Source: Diospyros lotus (taxonomy: Eukaryota > Streptophyta > Magnoliopsida > Ericales > Ebenaceae). Taken from it: a stretch of DNA of 64,000 nt. The position numbers and the translations under genes were made by a program. The notes beneath the pieces are model-generated. The model was not told the origin of the DNA and searched no databases. It saw only the letters and a list, made by a program, of their open reading frames with translations. Shown piece after piece: positions 23,401-38,400 of this stretch; position 1 is the stretch's first letter, and each line of letters starts with the position of its first letter. The stretch is taken from positions 7,322,907 to 7,386,906 of the forward strand of contig NC_068351.1 of the NCBI RefSeq assembly GCF_014633365.1, given 5' to 3'.

Positions 23401-26400
23401 GATTATGAAGGTAGGGCAAAGAGGCTTTAAACTCACCACCATTATCAGTTTGTATGGCCTTAAGTTTGGACAAGTACTGTAATTCAACAAACTTATGAAA
23501 GGTTATAAAGGTGGCCAATGCATCAGATTTTAGTTTCAAATGATATAGCCATGTATATCGAGCATAGGCATCAACAAAAATGATGTAATACCTATATCCT
23601 TCAGTGGAAATAACATGAGATGGACCCCATAGATCAAAATAAACCAATTCTAAAGGCTTCTTTGCTGTGATTTGACAATTAGCAAAAGGAAGCTGATGTA
23701 ATTTCCCAATTTTGCAAGAGTCACAAAAGGAAAGAGCAAAACTTGAACAAGGAATGTGAATTTTATTAAAAATAAACTACAATACATTGAATGAAGGATG
23801 CCCCAATCTTGCATGCCATTGCTGGCATACAATGTTATTTTGGGCTACATTTACACTACAAGACAGTTCATGAGAAAATAAATCTTGCCGTTTACATTTA
23901 TTCAAAGAAGTAGAAACATTGGTGGCAAACACTTTACGCTTGACAGATGAAATAGACTTGGACACAACATGATCAAATGCTAGAGCCAGCTAATAAAATT
24001 CATCTTTAAGGAGTGTTTGAAGTACCACCGGCCCTAAATCCTTGTCCTTAACCAAACAAGAATCAGAATAAAATTCAACAACATTATTATCTCTTGTAAG
24101 CTGAGAGATACTAATAAGATTTTTCTTCACATGAGGAACATGAAAAACATTAGATAAAGAAATGATGGAAGTAGGATTTGTTTGAGTATATAACTAACTG
24201 AGACCAACATTGGAAATAAGAAGTCTCTTACCATTACCAACGACAACTTTATCAACACTGTTGTATGGAGAATGCAAAGACAGATTATTAAGGTGCGTAA
24301 TATGATTTGTTGCGCCATAATCAACAAACCAGGAAGGTTCTACATGATAGGAAGACAAGGAGGATTGAGATTGAGTTTCTAAAGGCTGAGACAAATTGCC
24401 ATAGTGAGTTCCTGGCATATAACCTGCTTCACTCAAAAAGACCTCATTAGACTCATTAGGGACAGCTAGATAAGCCCCTGGATCTGATTGTATCATATTA
24501 CCAGTTCTTCCAAAACTTTGACTACTAGAAGTTCTTTGAAAGTTTCTATCAAACTTGTGGTACAAAGTGACCAAGTTTTTCACACAGATAACAATATATT
24601 CTCCTAGCATTAGACCTTCCACGACCTCTTACTCCTCTATTCATGTATCCACCTCCTCGTGGAACAAAACTGCCTCTATTATGTACATATCCATTTCCAT
24701 TTTTAGCCAATATAAGCAACATTAACATGCATGGACGATGATGTAGCAATACCAAAATTAAGAGCAGAAGAAAACAAAGGATTCTTAGCAGCTAGCCTTT
24801 GTTCATGGATAAACAAAAGATACTAAACCTCCTTGAGATTTATGTTATCCATTTGATAAGTAATGAGACTAACCATAGTCTTGTAGTCATTATCTAGTCC
24901 ATTAAAAATGGCTAGCAATAAGTCCTTGTCATTTAGAGGTTCACCAATGGCAGCAAGAGCATGCCCTATGTTTTAATTTTCAGAATATAATCATTTACAA
25001 AAAGTGAATCCTTCTTCACTGACCTCAATTGTTGCTTTAACTAGAACGATTTTGCTATTGTTTGTTGAGAATAAAAATTTTTAAGAGTGGACCATACATC
25101 CGCAGATGATTCATAGTGAATCACCTGTGCGAGTACCTCTTGGTCTATTGCGGAAAAGAGCCAACCTAGGAATAGCTAATCTGACCTGATCCAATTGAGG
25201 TACTCAGGATTAACAACCTGAGAATCAGACTCATTGGAAGTTGGATCTAAGACATACTTCACCGCTAGCGAAGATTTATTGATGGATGGAAGGAGATCGA
25301 ACGCCCTAATTGTCGCTAAGATATGTGCCTTCCAAAAGAGATAATTCCTGGTATCAAACTTGATAGGTATATAATTGAAGGCCATTGCAACCGCTAAGAA
25401 GTCGGATTGTGAAGCCGATGACAAAGTAAAGGAGGAATGAGGTAAAGAGGAAGACGATGACGACAGCAGAGACAATGACGATGATGGTAGACATTTGCTC
25501 TCTCTCTCTCTCTCCCCCCCCCCCCCCCCTATCTAATTTCTTCTTCTTCCCTCTTTTTTTCGAACCCAAATTTGGGTTTGAGATGAACTTTCACTCATTT
25601 TCTTCTCTCTTTCTCTCTCCCCCCCCCCCCCCCCCCCCGGAACCCATATGGGTTCATTATAAGCGTCAGCACAATCACGAAAGAGGGTTTCGGTGTGGGG
25701 TATTTTTGTTTTTTTATTTTTCAATATGAAGAGAGAGAATGAAGGGTAAATTGAACATTTTACCCATTTATTTAACAAAAGAAGTGTTTATTACTTTTTC
25801 TCAAACATCAGGTGGTTTCTTGCCATTTCACCAAATCTCAAGGGTGTTATTTGCAATTTACCTAATTAGTTAATGTCATCCTTAAATCAAAAAGGATGTC
25901 AGATGAGTGGGCGAAGAGCAATGCAATGCTTGTTTACAAGAATAAAGAATAATTTAATGTTGTGGAAATTATAAAGGAATCAATCTAATGAGTGACGATA
26001 TGAAACTTTGGCAAAGAGTGATTGAACAAAAATTTAAGAAAGGAAACCAAGGTGTCTGAAAACTAGCTTGGATTCAAGCCGGGTAGGTAAACACTAGAAA
26101 CAATGGAAGCTATATATTGCTAAGGCACCTAAGGGAAAGACATAGGGATACACAAAAGGACTGCAATATGGTGTTTCGAGATCTAGAAAAAGGTTGTGAC
26201 AAAGTTCCAAGTGAAGTATTATGAAGAGTTTTGGAAAAGAATGCAGTCTAAAATGTTTAGGTACCTATTATAAAAGACATGTATAATGGAGCAAAAACAC
26301 GTGTCACAATAGGAGAAGATATTGTGACTTTTCCAATTAATATGGGAATATATTGAGGATTTGCATTACGCCCTAGCAATGAATGAACTCGCTAAACAAA

Positions 26401-29400
26401 TCTATGTGAAGATGCCAATGGTGTGTGCTATTTGCCAATGAAATTATGTTAGTGGATGAGAAAAAAAAAAAAAAAGTGTGAATATTAAGCTCAAGATATC
26501 GGGGAACACTTTAGAATCTAAAAGGTTTTTAAGTTGAGTAGAGAGAACCTAAATAATATGAAATTTAAGTTTAGTAAAAATATAAATGTGAATGATGTCA
26601 TTGTTGTGGATCAACACCGTAAATCAAGGAAGAAAGATTTGCAATAAATCAAGTAAAGTATCTTTGTCATAAATCAAAGAAAGAAGATTTGTCAATTAGC
26701 ATGTGATTAGATATAATTAGCTATTATTTAGGCCTTAATTTTAGGCTTAATCAGTGTTTTAAAACGCGCTAGACGCTAGTCGGGCGCCAGGCTGGGACTT
26801 AGCGCCTAGGCAAGGCCTAGAAAACCTGCTATTTTTTAAATTAAAAATCATATTATTCTAAATATACATACAAATTAAAATTCATACTATCCCAAATACA
26901 CATAAATTAAACAAAGATTATGAAATATTAATATAGATTATTAAGTTTAGGGTTTAGACTCTTGACTTTGTGAAACACAACTTATAGGCATTAGAAACAA
27001 TAGAATCAAATAAGGACATGATAAAAATAACAGAGGCAACAATAACAAAATACAACAACACTTGGTGGAGGAAGAAGAATGCAACAAAATACAAGTAGCA
27101 ACAACAAAAACACTTGGCGGAGGAAGAAGTTCGAGAACCAGTAGCTGCTACAACAGCAAGAAGAACTTCAAACCAAGATGATGGCCATACACACCAGAGG
27201 AAGAAGATCGAGAATGGCAAGGAGACGATTTGCGGTGGCGGAGGGGACGAAAAGGATAGAGCAAGCGACGAGTCAGGTTGTGCGCGACCCAGGCAGATAA
27301 GCGGCCGCAGGCGTTGCCTAGGTGCCGATTTGGCCAGAGTAATCAGGCCCAGCACCTAAGGGTGCTGATCAGCAGTTAATCACGGCGGCCAAGGGCCGTT
27401 TAAAGCCTAGGCAGCCGCCTAGGCCGCCTTTTAGAACATGGGGCTTAATTATTGTACAACTTACTAAATTTCAATAGAAGAATGCTAGACCTAATATAGA
27501 GTTCTACTCCTAAAAAGGGTTTTCTCTCTTTTCTATCTTGTTCAACATTGTTTATCTCTTTTCCACATGGTATCAGAGCCAAAAAAACCCTAGGACTCTT
27601 CTTTCTAAGCCTTCATCGCCAACTACTCTTCTGCTGCTACTGATAGCCATCATGAGCAACCTTCATTGCTGCAATAGTACGTTATTTCTCATTCTTCCCA
27701 CGGCCCTTCCCATTAACCGGAGATGTTAGCCACCATTGATGAAGCTAGTTCCCACGATACAAGGAAAATACTAGCACCCATGATGCTTAAGCCGTTGGGA
27801 GAACTGCAGCCAATCAATGCTTCCTATCGGTTGGATGGAAGGAATTATCTTCAATGGTCTTAGTTGATTCAAACTATTTTGAAAGAAAAATGGAAGATTA
27901 ACCATATTATAGGAATTGGACCAAAGAAAGAAGATACAGCGTATGCAGCATGGGATAAAGAAGATTCCATGATCATTGCATAGTCGTGGAGTTCCATGGC
28001 TCCCGAAATCAGTGATACCTGCATGTTTTTGTCAACAGTAAAGGAGGTTTGGGAGTCTATCCAACAAACCTACTCGAAGGTGAAGGAGGCAGCCCAAATC
28101 TACGAGTTGAAGACCAAAATAGCTACAGCAAAGCAAGATAAAAGAACTATCACCAAGTATGCCAATTTCCTAAAGGGACTATGACAAGAAATGGATCACT
28201 ACAGGATAATTGAGATAAAGAACAATGATGATGCAACCACCTTGAAAGCTTTTATAGACAAAGATCGCACCTATGATTTTCATGCAAGCCTAAATGTGGA
28301 GTATGATTAGGTGAGAGTTCAAATCCTAGGCAATGATGACTTATCCTCACTTAATGAAGTGATTTCAATTATTATAGTTGAGAAAAGCAGGAAGGGTGTC
28401 ATGTTGGACCCAAAACTAGTTGAGGCCTCAACAATGGTGACAAAAGGAGGAGGAAATTGTGGGTTTAAGAAGGACCAACTGTCGGGAGAAAATGGAAAAA
28501 CAAGTCTCAAATCCATGGGCAATGACAACCGTGAGAATATGTGGTGTACTTTATGCAAGAAATCACGACAAACTAGGGAGATGTGCTAGAAGCTACATGG
28601 AAAGCCACCAAGCAAGGAATGGGAAAATAGAGGTGGACAACATCAACATAGGAGCCAAGGGCAAGTTAATATGAAAACTCCACAAGAGGAAAAAAGAGTC
28701 CGATGAACCAAAAGAATTCAACGAGGAGATTGAAAGGCTGCGTTACTTTTTAAGTACCCTTGAGGCACCATCCTCTTCAGGTACATGTTCACTACAACAA
28801 TCAAGTAAAACCCCAATTTCACATGCTTTAAATGCCTTTGATACATCTCTTAAAGACTCATAGATTATTGACTTCGGAACCACATACCATAAGACTCCTT
28901 CCTCCCAGTTTTTTCTCTCATACTAAACCTATTCTAGCAATCGAAAAATTGCTACAGCTGATGGTTCTTTCATCACAGTAGCTGGAATAGGAGAGATCAA
29001 AATCAGCCCTTCCTTAACCCTAAAAAATGTCCTTCATGTGCCTAAACTGTCCACCAACCTAATCTTCGTATCCAAGCTATCCTATGACACTAATTGCATA
29101 GTGTTTTTTCTTCTGTCTTGTTGGTTTTAGGACAAGGAGTCGGGACCAATAATTGGACATGCTAAGGAACGGGATGGCTTATACTATCTTGAGAAATCTG
29201 AGATATTACCTGTTGGCAGGTGGAAGCAACCCTTAACATGTCTTTCAGAACCACATATACCCTACAAGGATACTATTTGGTTGCATCATTACAAGCTGGG
29301 ACATCCTACTTTTTATACTCCTAAAATCATGTTACCTTTGTTGCTCCAAAACCTTGATATCAGAGAGTTTCATTGTAATGTCTGTCAGTTTGTCAAATAT

Positions 29401-32400
29401 AGACATGTTTTTTCAACTAGTAATAACAGATGTCTTACTCCTTTTGAATTGATTCATAGTGATATCTGGGGTCCATCAATCATTCCAAATGTTTCTGGGG
29501 CACGCTGGTTTGTTTCGTTCATTGATGATTGCAGAAGGGTTACATGGGTCTTTCTTCTTAAATTTAAATCTAATGTGAGTGATATTCTTCCCAATTTCTT
29601 TTCTATGATCCACAATCAATTTGGAGCACAAATCAAACGGTTTCGATTAGACAATGCAAGAAATTATTTCAACCAAACCCTTTCCCACTATTTTCTTCAA
29701 CGAGGAGTTATTCATGAATCCTCGTGTGTTTCTACCCCTCAACAGAATGGGATTGCAGAACGAAAGAACAACCATATCCTAGATACTACTAGGGCATTGT
29801 TGTTTCACAAAAATGTGCCTGAACAATTTTGGGGAGAAGATGTCCTCACAGCCACTTGTGTCATAAACTGATTACCCTCTTGAGTGTTACATTTTTCAAA
29901 CTCTAATGGTAGTCTTATCCCACTTCTATCTTGCTCTTCCTACCACAAATTAGCTTAGTTCTAAGGTATTCAGGTGGTGTTTCATTTGTTCATGTTCACA
30001 GCCCTCATCGGGGGATGTTGAATCCTAGAGCTCTTAAGTGTCTTTGTGAGCTACTTGAATAGCCTACATTTGAACCTTCCCTTGACCTACTACCCGAACC
30101 TGCATTTGACTCTAGCTCGCAAGCTCATGAACAAATCCTCCCTCCAACCTGTTCTCCAAACTGTCGGGGAGGAGACAACCACTGACAAATGGTATCTCCA
30201 GAAGAAATAATCCATAACCCGAACTAAGGTTGCACCTATCATTAGTTCCAATGCTTGGAAAGGAGGTAACATCTATTGACTCATCTTCTAATGTTGATTC
30301 AATGGCTAATATTGACCTTCCTATGGCACTAAGGAAAGGAATTAGTGAGTGCACAAAACATCCCTTATATCCACTCTCTCACTTTGTATCCTTTAAAAGA
30401 TGCTCTCCATCTCATAGAAGCTTTCTTACACACACACACAACATCCATTCCTATCACATTATCAGAGGCTTTAAATTGTGAAAATTGGAGAAATGCCATG
30501 AATGTTGAAATACAGGCTCTTGAGAGGAATAATACATGGGAAATTATAGATTTACCAAAAGGGAAGAAACATGTTGGGTGCAAATGAGTCTTCACAATCA
30601 AGTATAAAGCAAATGGGACACTTGAAAGGTACAAGGCTAGGTTGGTAGCTAAGAGTTATACCCAAACATATGGAATAGACTACCAAAAAATCTTTGCCTT
30701 GATAGCCAAAATGAACACGGTGAGAATTATCTTATCCCTAGCAGTTAACTTTGATTGGCCTTTGTTACAGTTTGATGTGAAGAATGCTTTCTTGCACAGA
30801 GACCTTGAGGAGGAAACTTATATGGACATTCCCCAAGGATTCAACAAAAACAGACTTGAGAGTAAGGTTTGTAGACTCAAGAAGGCAACCTAAAACAGTC
30901 ACCTAGAGCTTGGTTCGAGAGATTTTCCAAAGTAATGTAAGCCATGGGTTACAAACCAAGCCAAGGGGACCACACTCTATTCACAAAACACTCAACTTCA
31001 GATTTTGTCACAGCTCTTATTGTTTATGTTGATAACATTATAGTGATAGAAAATGATGAAAAGGAAAGGCAGAACTTGGACAGATATTTGGCTGAGGAGT
31101 TGAGATCAAGAAACTAGGGAATTTAAAATATTCCTAGGTATTGAAGTGGCACGATCCAGGCATGGGATATTCATATCTCAACACAAGTTCTTGACCTTTA
31201 GAGGGACACAAGGAAAACGGCTTGCAAACCAACCAGCATCCTGATTAATCCCAATCACAAACTGGGAGAAGCAGAGGGAGACAAGGATACCGACAAAGAA
31301 GCCTATCAAAGATTAGTTGGCAGGTTGATTTATCTATCTCACACAAGGCCGAACATAGCCTATGCAGTGAGCATAGTAAATTAGTTTATGCACTGCAAAC
31401 AGTCTATAGAATTCTGCATTACCTCAAAGGAACCCTAGGAAAGGGAATTTTGTTCAAAAAAGGGTCTAAATTTACCCTAAAGGCCTATATCGATGCAGAT
31501 TATGCAAGTTTAATGCTTGATAGGAGGTCTACCACAGGGTATTGAATTTTCTTAGGAGGAAATCTAGTTACTTGGCGAAATAAAAAGCAAATTGTTGTAG
31601 CTAGGTTGAGTGTAGAATCTGAATTTCGAGCAATGGCACAAGTTATATGTGAATTGCTATAGTTGAAAATTATTGTTGAAGACTTGGGACTCAAGTGGGA
31701 CAGCCCTATAAACTCTATTGTGATAATAAGTCTGCTATCAACATTGCACACAATCTTGTACAACATGACCGAACAAAACACATTGAGGTTGACAGACATT
31801 TTATTAAATAGAAACTAGATAGCTGGCTTATTTGTACTCCATATATACCAAGTGAATTCTAGTTAGCTGATGTTCTAACAAAGGGACTCCCTAGCCCTGT
31901 CTTCCACAAGATTATAGCCAAGCAAAGAATGGATAATGTCTATTCATCAGCTTGAGAGGGAGTGTCGTGACTCAAGACCATAAATTAAGGAATGTATCTT
32001 TGCCATAAATCAAGGAAAGAAGATTTGTCAATTATCATGTGATTAGATGTAATTAGCTATTATTTAGGCCTTAATTGTACCCTTAATTTTAGCCTTAATT
32101 ATTGTACAACTTACTATAAATTTCAAAGGAAGAATGCTAGACCTAATATAGAGTTCTGCTCCTAAAAAGGGTTTTCTCTCTTTTCTATCTTGTTCAACAT
32201 TACTTTTCTCTTTTTTCCACAGGTCCTAATAAAACTAGAAGATCAAGTCATACTAAGAAAATTTTACGCCACAATTATAAGACTTGTTTTATTGCATGGT
32301 ACAGAATGTTATGCAGTTAAGGTCAGAGTGGATTCTACTTCAGATTAGATGCATGAGGCATGATTAAGATAGTTCGGGTGTGCGAAAAGAAAACCAACAA

Positions 32401-35400
32401 AGGCTCATGTGAGAGTGGATGAAAGGGAACAAGTATTTGGCAAAAAGAGTAAAGAAACACCAAGAAAAACTTGGTGGGAGACACTAATGTATGATTGTAG
32501 TTATAAGGGCCATATAGGAATAAAGCCAAAGATAGAAATGATGGGAGAGTTGGACTACAGTAGCTAACCACCCACGTTGTGGGATAAAATCTTGGTATGT
32601 TTTTTTTTTTATTTTCCCCAAGCTTCAACATTAATGAAAAATATTTTGCACAAGCCTCTCTCCACTTTGCAAGGGTGGGGGAGGGTTATTTTTGTCCCTA
32701 CCCTTGCTTTACAAAGAGATGGCTTCCAGAACTCAAACCCATGACCTCTAGCCACAAATGAACCACCTTAACATTGCTACCAAGGCTTACAAGTAAAGTG
32801 ATGCTTGAAAAGTAATTGCCCACCCACATTTTTGGAAGACTAGCATTACAGTCACCTATATTGAGTTCTTTTAAAAATGTGTAAAACAATATTTCAACTC
32901 AATTATACTCCGGAAAATGAATGGTTATCTATTTAACTGAAACACATCAAGAAGTGGGAAGGAGAGATAGAGAGAGAGAGTGAGAGGGAGGGAGGATAAG
33001 GAAGGAGGTAGAAATGCATAGAATTTGAAGACCAACCCTTCAGATGGATATATCTTATAAGTTTCAGAATCAGAACTAAAAGTCTAAATGGGTCAGAGGC
33101 CCTGCTGGGATCAGTTTGCGAAGCAAAGCAGTTCAAACCCACTACAATTGCTTCATAATATGAATTTCCAGATGATGTTGCAGTAAGTATAATAGTATAT
33201 TACAAGATTAAACATTTATCAGTGGACCAATATATTAAGACGGCAATAAATTTTAAGACATAAAAAGTGAAGGAAGAGAGTTGTCTTACTTGCAACTGGT
33301 TGCGAACAAGTTCCAGCTTTGATTCCTGAAAGACTGGTTTAGTAAGAAACTATGGAATATATATGAAAACACGACTGCAGACTTGGGATCTCATATTTTT
33401 GACAAAACTTAACCTGCTCATGAAGTGCTTCTCTAAGTAGAGAAACCAACTCAGCCCTAATTGATTCAGAATTTTTAAGTTGCATAAGACATTGCTCAAG
33501 TGCATTCTCCTGCTCCTGTATCTCATCCACCAGTGAGGATCCTACCTGGTTGCCTGATCAACAAAAATTTCCAAAAGATGTAAACGGATGTGCAGGTAAA
33601 AAGAACATCACATCTGCTAAGGTGCATTAAAAACAACACTCAAACAATTAAAAATGTTTAGGTAAACTGCTATACTGATAAGAGTTTTAGACTTAAGAAC
33701 CAGAACCTACTGAAGAAACTAATAAGACTAACTTTACACCAGTAATATTTATATACACTAAAGCAAGAATTGCCATTGAATGACAGATACCCACTATTTT
33801 GCCAGGACCAAGTCAAGTGAAAACAGACACAAGCAGGCCCACCAACCTCCACGCATGCATGCATTACTTAAAATGAAAATTTAGGAAGCCATTCTGACAG
33901 GCATCAGTAACCAAGCAAGTAAAGAATTCAGCACATGCATTCAGAGGAAGAGCTCCAAAGATGAAGTTTCAGAGAACTGGACAGAGATGTTCAACACTAA
34001 CTAGTAGCTGTGAGAAACTTAGCTGGTAGGAACATGCACACAGAAGCACATAAGCCAGTCATACCCCTCACATAGAGGCAAGACGTCTCAGGTTCAAATT
34101 TGGCATCCAATGGTTACTTGGGTGGTCATCCTACACCAAATGATCGATGGGTTTAATGGTGAGCAAGCCAATGACCCTACCTCGGATGGCCCTTAGCAAG
34201 GGCTTTTGCAGATGTCCTGGATGACCAATATGCTTACCCCCTGCCCAGTAAGAAGGCAACATGTTGTTACCTAGGTTTCCCCTTTTCACCAACAAGAGGA
34301 AAAAAACAAAACAAAACAAAACACTTACACAAATGTATACGTCGAACCTAGAAAGGATTCCCCAAGAAAAAATTTGCAACTGTGACCAACTATGGCACAT
34401 TCTGATCCATGCTAACATTTAATATATATCATCGCAAGCCATAATCCCACTAGATAAGGTCAGCTAAATGGTTTCTAGCTTAATGTTGATCAGAATGGTA
34501 CAATTTCATATATATATAATAAAAAAACAAAGTAATAAACTTATATTGCTAACTTATGGTAATATATGTACAATCTTTAGGATAATATTGTATTAAATAA
34601 TTAGCATTACATTCCTCTCTTCAAATACATTAAGGAGTTGTTTAGGTATTGAAAATGATTTTCAATTTTCTATAAAACCTCTAAAATTCATTTTCTATAG
34701 AAAATTTGAAAAACATGCTCAAATGTTAGAAATACAAAAAACATATTTCCAATTTAGAAAATTGGAACCCGTGCTCAAAAAAAGGACATATGTGTTTAAT
34801 TTCTTTCGTGTAACTTGTGTTAAAGAAGGAGATGGAAATGATTTGGGAAAAATATAAAACCGTGTTCTCCAAATATCCATATTAAATAAGGAAAATTTAA
34901 AAAACTCAATTTAGGAATTTTCCAAGTTCAGTTTAATTTTGGAGAACCGCATTGTCAGGACCCTTACGGTTATTAAGTAGTTAGAAGTGTAACAATAGGC
35001 TGTTGGGTTATAACAGGAAGCTGTTAGAAGTTCTAGCAGTAGGAGCAAAGAGAGTAAACGGTTGTAACGGTTGAGGATGGGCCTATATAAGGGCTTTCCC
35101 TCTTAATAAAGAACAATTGATGAATATTGAGATCAATTTCCAGTTTATTCCTCTCTATTTCTCTCTGTTTTTTCTTCCCCCCAATTTCCCTCTAATCTCT
35201 CTCTCTCAATTCTCTCCCTCTCGTTCTCTCTCTCTTTCAAAATCAAACCCTAATTCTCCTCATCAAGGAGAATTCTCTTGTCAGGATTGAGACCCTGACA
35301 TGCATTTTTCTTTGCCGTATTTTTTGAAAAATTGGGACAGTTTTCCACAACTGAACAACCCCATGGGGAGTTGGAAGCAAGATTTCCTCCATTGTTAGGG

Positions 35401-38400
35401 AACACAAAAATTTATAGCATGTTTCCTCAATATTTTAGATAACATATTGTCATATCAAATGAAGAGAGCTTCTTATCAAAGACAATGTCAAGAAAGGCTT
35501 TGATGGATATATTCTCCACTTTGAATGCTTCACAACCTATTTCCAAACCAATAAATAAGATACTCTCTGCTTTGGAACAAATTTCTTCAACTTGAAATTA
35601 CAAGCTTTAATTGAGGTGGATATTTGTGGAACTCTCACCACCATTTGCCTTGAGATCCAAGGTCGGGACAAGAAAGGTAATTGGCCCTTTAGTGACTGCA
35701 ATCTGATACAGATTTTAATTTGTCTTGATCTTTTGTATCAAGAAAGTGATGGAAGCCACACCTACTCAATAGTTTTTTGTTTGATATTCAAAGCTTGTCC
35801 CCCGACCCCCTATTTAGATTTGGTTAAAGGAGAGTCATGAAATGACAACAATGGGTGGGTCAATGTGACAGGCCATTTCTCAAATATCCAGGACTTGTCA
35901 ACTTAAGAATTTGTGAAATTGGATGGAAAAACTTAAAAATCTTATTCACGAACAGCCCTAGTTATATAGTTGAATATTTACAGCTTAGGAATTACAACAA
36001 AGAAGATTACAATAAAACACATTAGGAAAGTATCCTAATTTGAGATTAGAACTGTCCCAAAGAACAAGATTTAGAAAATTTAGAAACTTCCTTAAAGGCA
36101 TAGCATGCAGACGTGTATAAGGCTGCTTTCCTTTTCTCCTTAAACGCTGTTTTCTTTTCTCCTTGATCTTCTCACGTCAACACTCCCCCTCAAACTAATG
36201 AATGAATATCCATCATTCCTAACTTGAATGCTAGGTCTTCGAATCTCCTATTTGCCAATCATTTTGTTAGAAGATCAGCTATCTGTTTCTCAAATGGAAC
36301 ATAAGGTATTTGAATTATACATTTCTCAAGTTTTTCCTTTATAAAATGCTGGTCAATCTCAATGTGCTTAGTTATGTCATGTTGCACAGGATTATGAGCA
36401 ATGCATATAGTTAATTGGTTATCACAAAATAACCTCATTGGCTCATTAACAGCAATTTTTAGGTCTTCTAGAACAATCCTTAGCCATAGCAATTCACATA
36501 AGCTAAGTGCCATAGCCCTGAATTCAGTTTCAACACTTGACCTTACCACTAGGCTCTGCTTCTTACTCTGCCCAGAGACCAAGTTCCCACCTAGAAACAC
36601 ACAATATCCAGTAGTAAACCTTCTATCCACTAATGATCCGACATAATCAACATATGTATAGCCTTATATATCCAAAATACCACTTGCTTTGAATAGAATT
36701 CCTTTGCTTGGGGTAGTTTTCAAGTAGCACAATATCCTTCATACAACATGCATATAATTTTCAATAGGATTATGCATAAATTGACTTACCAAACTTACCG
36801 CATAGGCAATATCTGGCCGGGAGTGTGACAAGTAAATCAACCACCCTACTAGCCTTTGATATCTCCCTTTGTCCACTGATGGACTGCTGGTTTCTTCTCC
36901 TAATTTAGTATTAGGCTCCATTGGAATGGCCACTTCTTTTCCTCTTAGCAAGCCAATCTCCTTTAAGAGGTCCAATATATACTTACGTTGGGATAGAAAG
37001 ATACCTACTTTGGAGTAGGCAACCTCTATTCCCAAGAAGTATTTGAGTGATCCCAGGACTTTGATCTCAAAATTCTAGGCCAACTAACTTCTTAGCACCC
37101 TCTGTTCTTCCATGTCATCTCCTGTTACAATGATGACATCCACGTATACTAGGCATGTAGTCACATTTCCTTTCATTAAGCGCTTACAAAAGAGAGTGCG
37201 GTCTCCTCTACTTTGTAGGTATCCCATCAGCTTCGTGACTTTGAAAAACCTATCAAACCAGGCTCTCGGTGATTGCTTAAGGCCATAGAGGGCCTTTTTT
37301 AGTCTACACACTTCATCTGCTCTTCCTTCCTTGAATCCTAGTGGTTGTTTCATAAACACTTCTTCTTCTAGATCACCATGAAGAAATACATTCTTCACAT
37401 CTTGCTGTTGTAGTCTCCATCCATAGTGAGTTGCTAGGGATAAGATAATCCTCATAGTAGTCATCTTGGCTACTAGAGCAAAAGTCTCCAAATAGTCAAT
37501 CCCATATGTTTGGGTGTAGCCCTTAACCACTAATCGAGCCTTGTACCTCTCCAAAGACCCATATGTATTGTATTTTAAGTTGAAAACCCATTTGCAACCC
37601 ACTGGAACTATCCCCTTTGGTCTCAGCACCAGATCCCATGTGTTATTTTTCTCCAGTGCTTTCATTTCCTCCTGCATGGCTAGCTTCCATTTCTAATCCT
37701 TTAAGGCCTCATCCACTAACTTAGGGATGATAATGGTGTCTAGAGAAGTCAGAAATCTTTTGTCTTTAGGTCAACCAGTGATGGGAAATATGATGTTTAG
37801 TGCAACTTCTAACCCCTTTTCTAAGGGCAATAGGAATGTCCAAATCATTCAGGTTAGAAGAAACAGGGTCAGGACTAGAATGAACAGGCATTAAGGAAGA
37901 AATAGTTTCAGTACCTGGCTGGAATCAGATGCTGATCCTTGCTGAGCTTTAGAAATGGGCTGCTATCTTCTGCGATACACAAAGGCAGAGCCTTTGAACC
38001 TGACTAGGGTTGATGCCTCAGGGTCACTTGCTTGATCAAGGCTGCGATGATGGTTGTGATAATCAGTAGCAAAAGATGATTAGAGATGGGATTTGATCCA
38101 GTAGAGACAATACATGCAAATGTCTCAAGGGGAATTAAGTCCAGACTAGGAAGGGCTGAGCCTTGGTCACCTATCAATTGATTCTCCCCCTGGGGACCAA
38201 GGTGAGAGGGACCAAGAAAGGATTGAGACTCAACAAACGTTACATCCTTCAAAACAAATAATTTTATAGTAAGAGGATGATAACATTTGTAGCCTTTTTG
38301 GGTAGAAGAATAGCCAAGGAAGATGCATCTTAGAGCCCTAGGGTCCAGCTTGTCTCGATTTTGCTTAAGAATGTGAGCAAAGGCTACACAACCAAAAACT

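Larger units (their letters stand above)
26602..32221 (+). mobile_element. Copia C: LTR-to-LTR Ty1/copia element inside a LINE
   Basis: Both LTRs, a primer-binding site and all domains are present on the plus strand. It splits a LINE, which lies in CID intron 6 in the opposite orientation to the host gene. The target duplication is imperfect (GTCAT at left, GTCCT at right with a one-base shift). Its 5' LTR holds a hAT insertion. Many stops make it non-autonomous. Confidence 0.85.

Noticed and set aside
25457..25778. Proline-rich or glycine-rich frames over the C tracts
   Set aside because: Products of homopolymer and CT-repeat sequence.
34085..34140. Possible tRNA gene or SINE (GTCTCAGGTTCAAATTTGGC resembles a B box)
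   Set aside because: No A box, no cloverleaf and no second SINE half can be seen.
35592..35840. 82-codon plus-strand frame in CID intron 4
   Set aside because: No motif, no homology recognised and no supporting signals.
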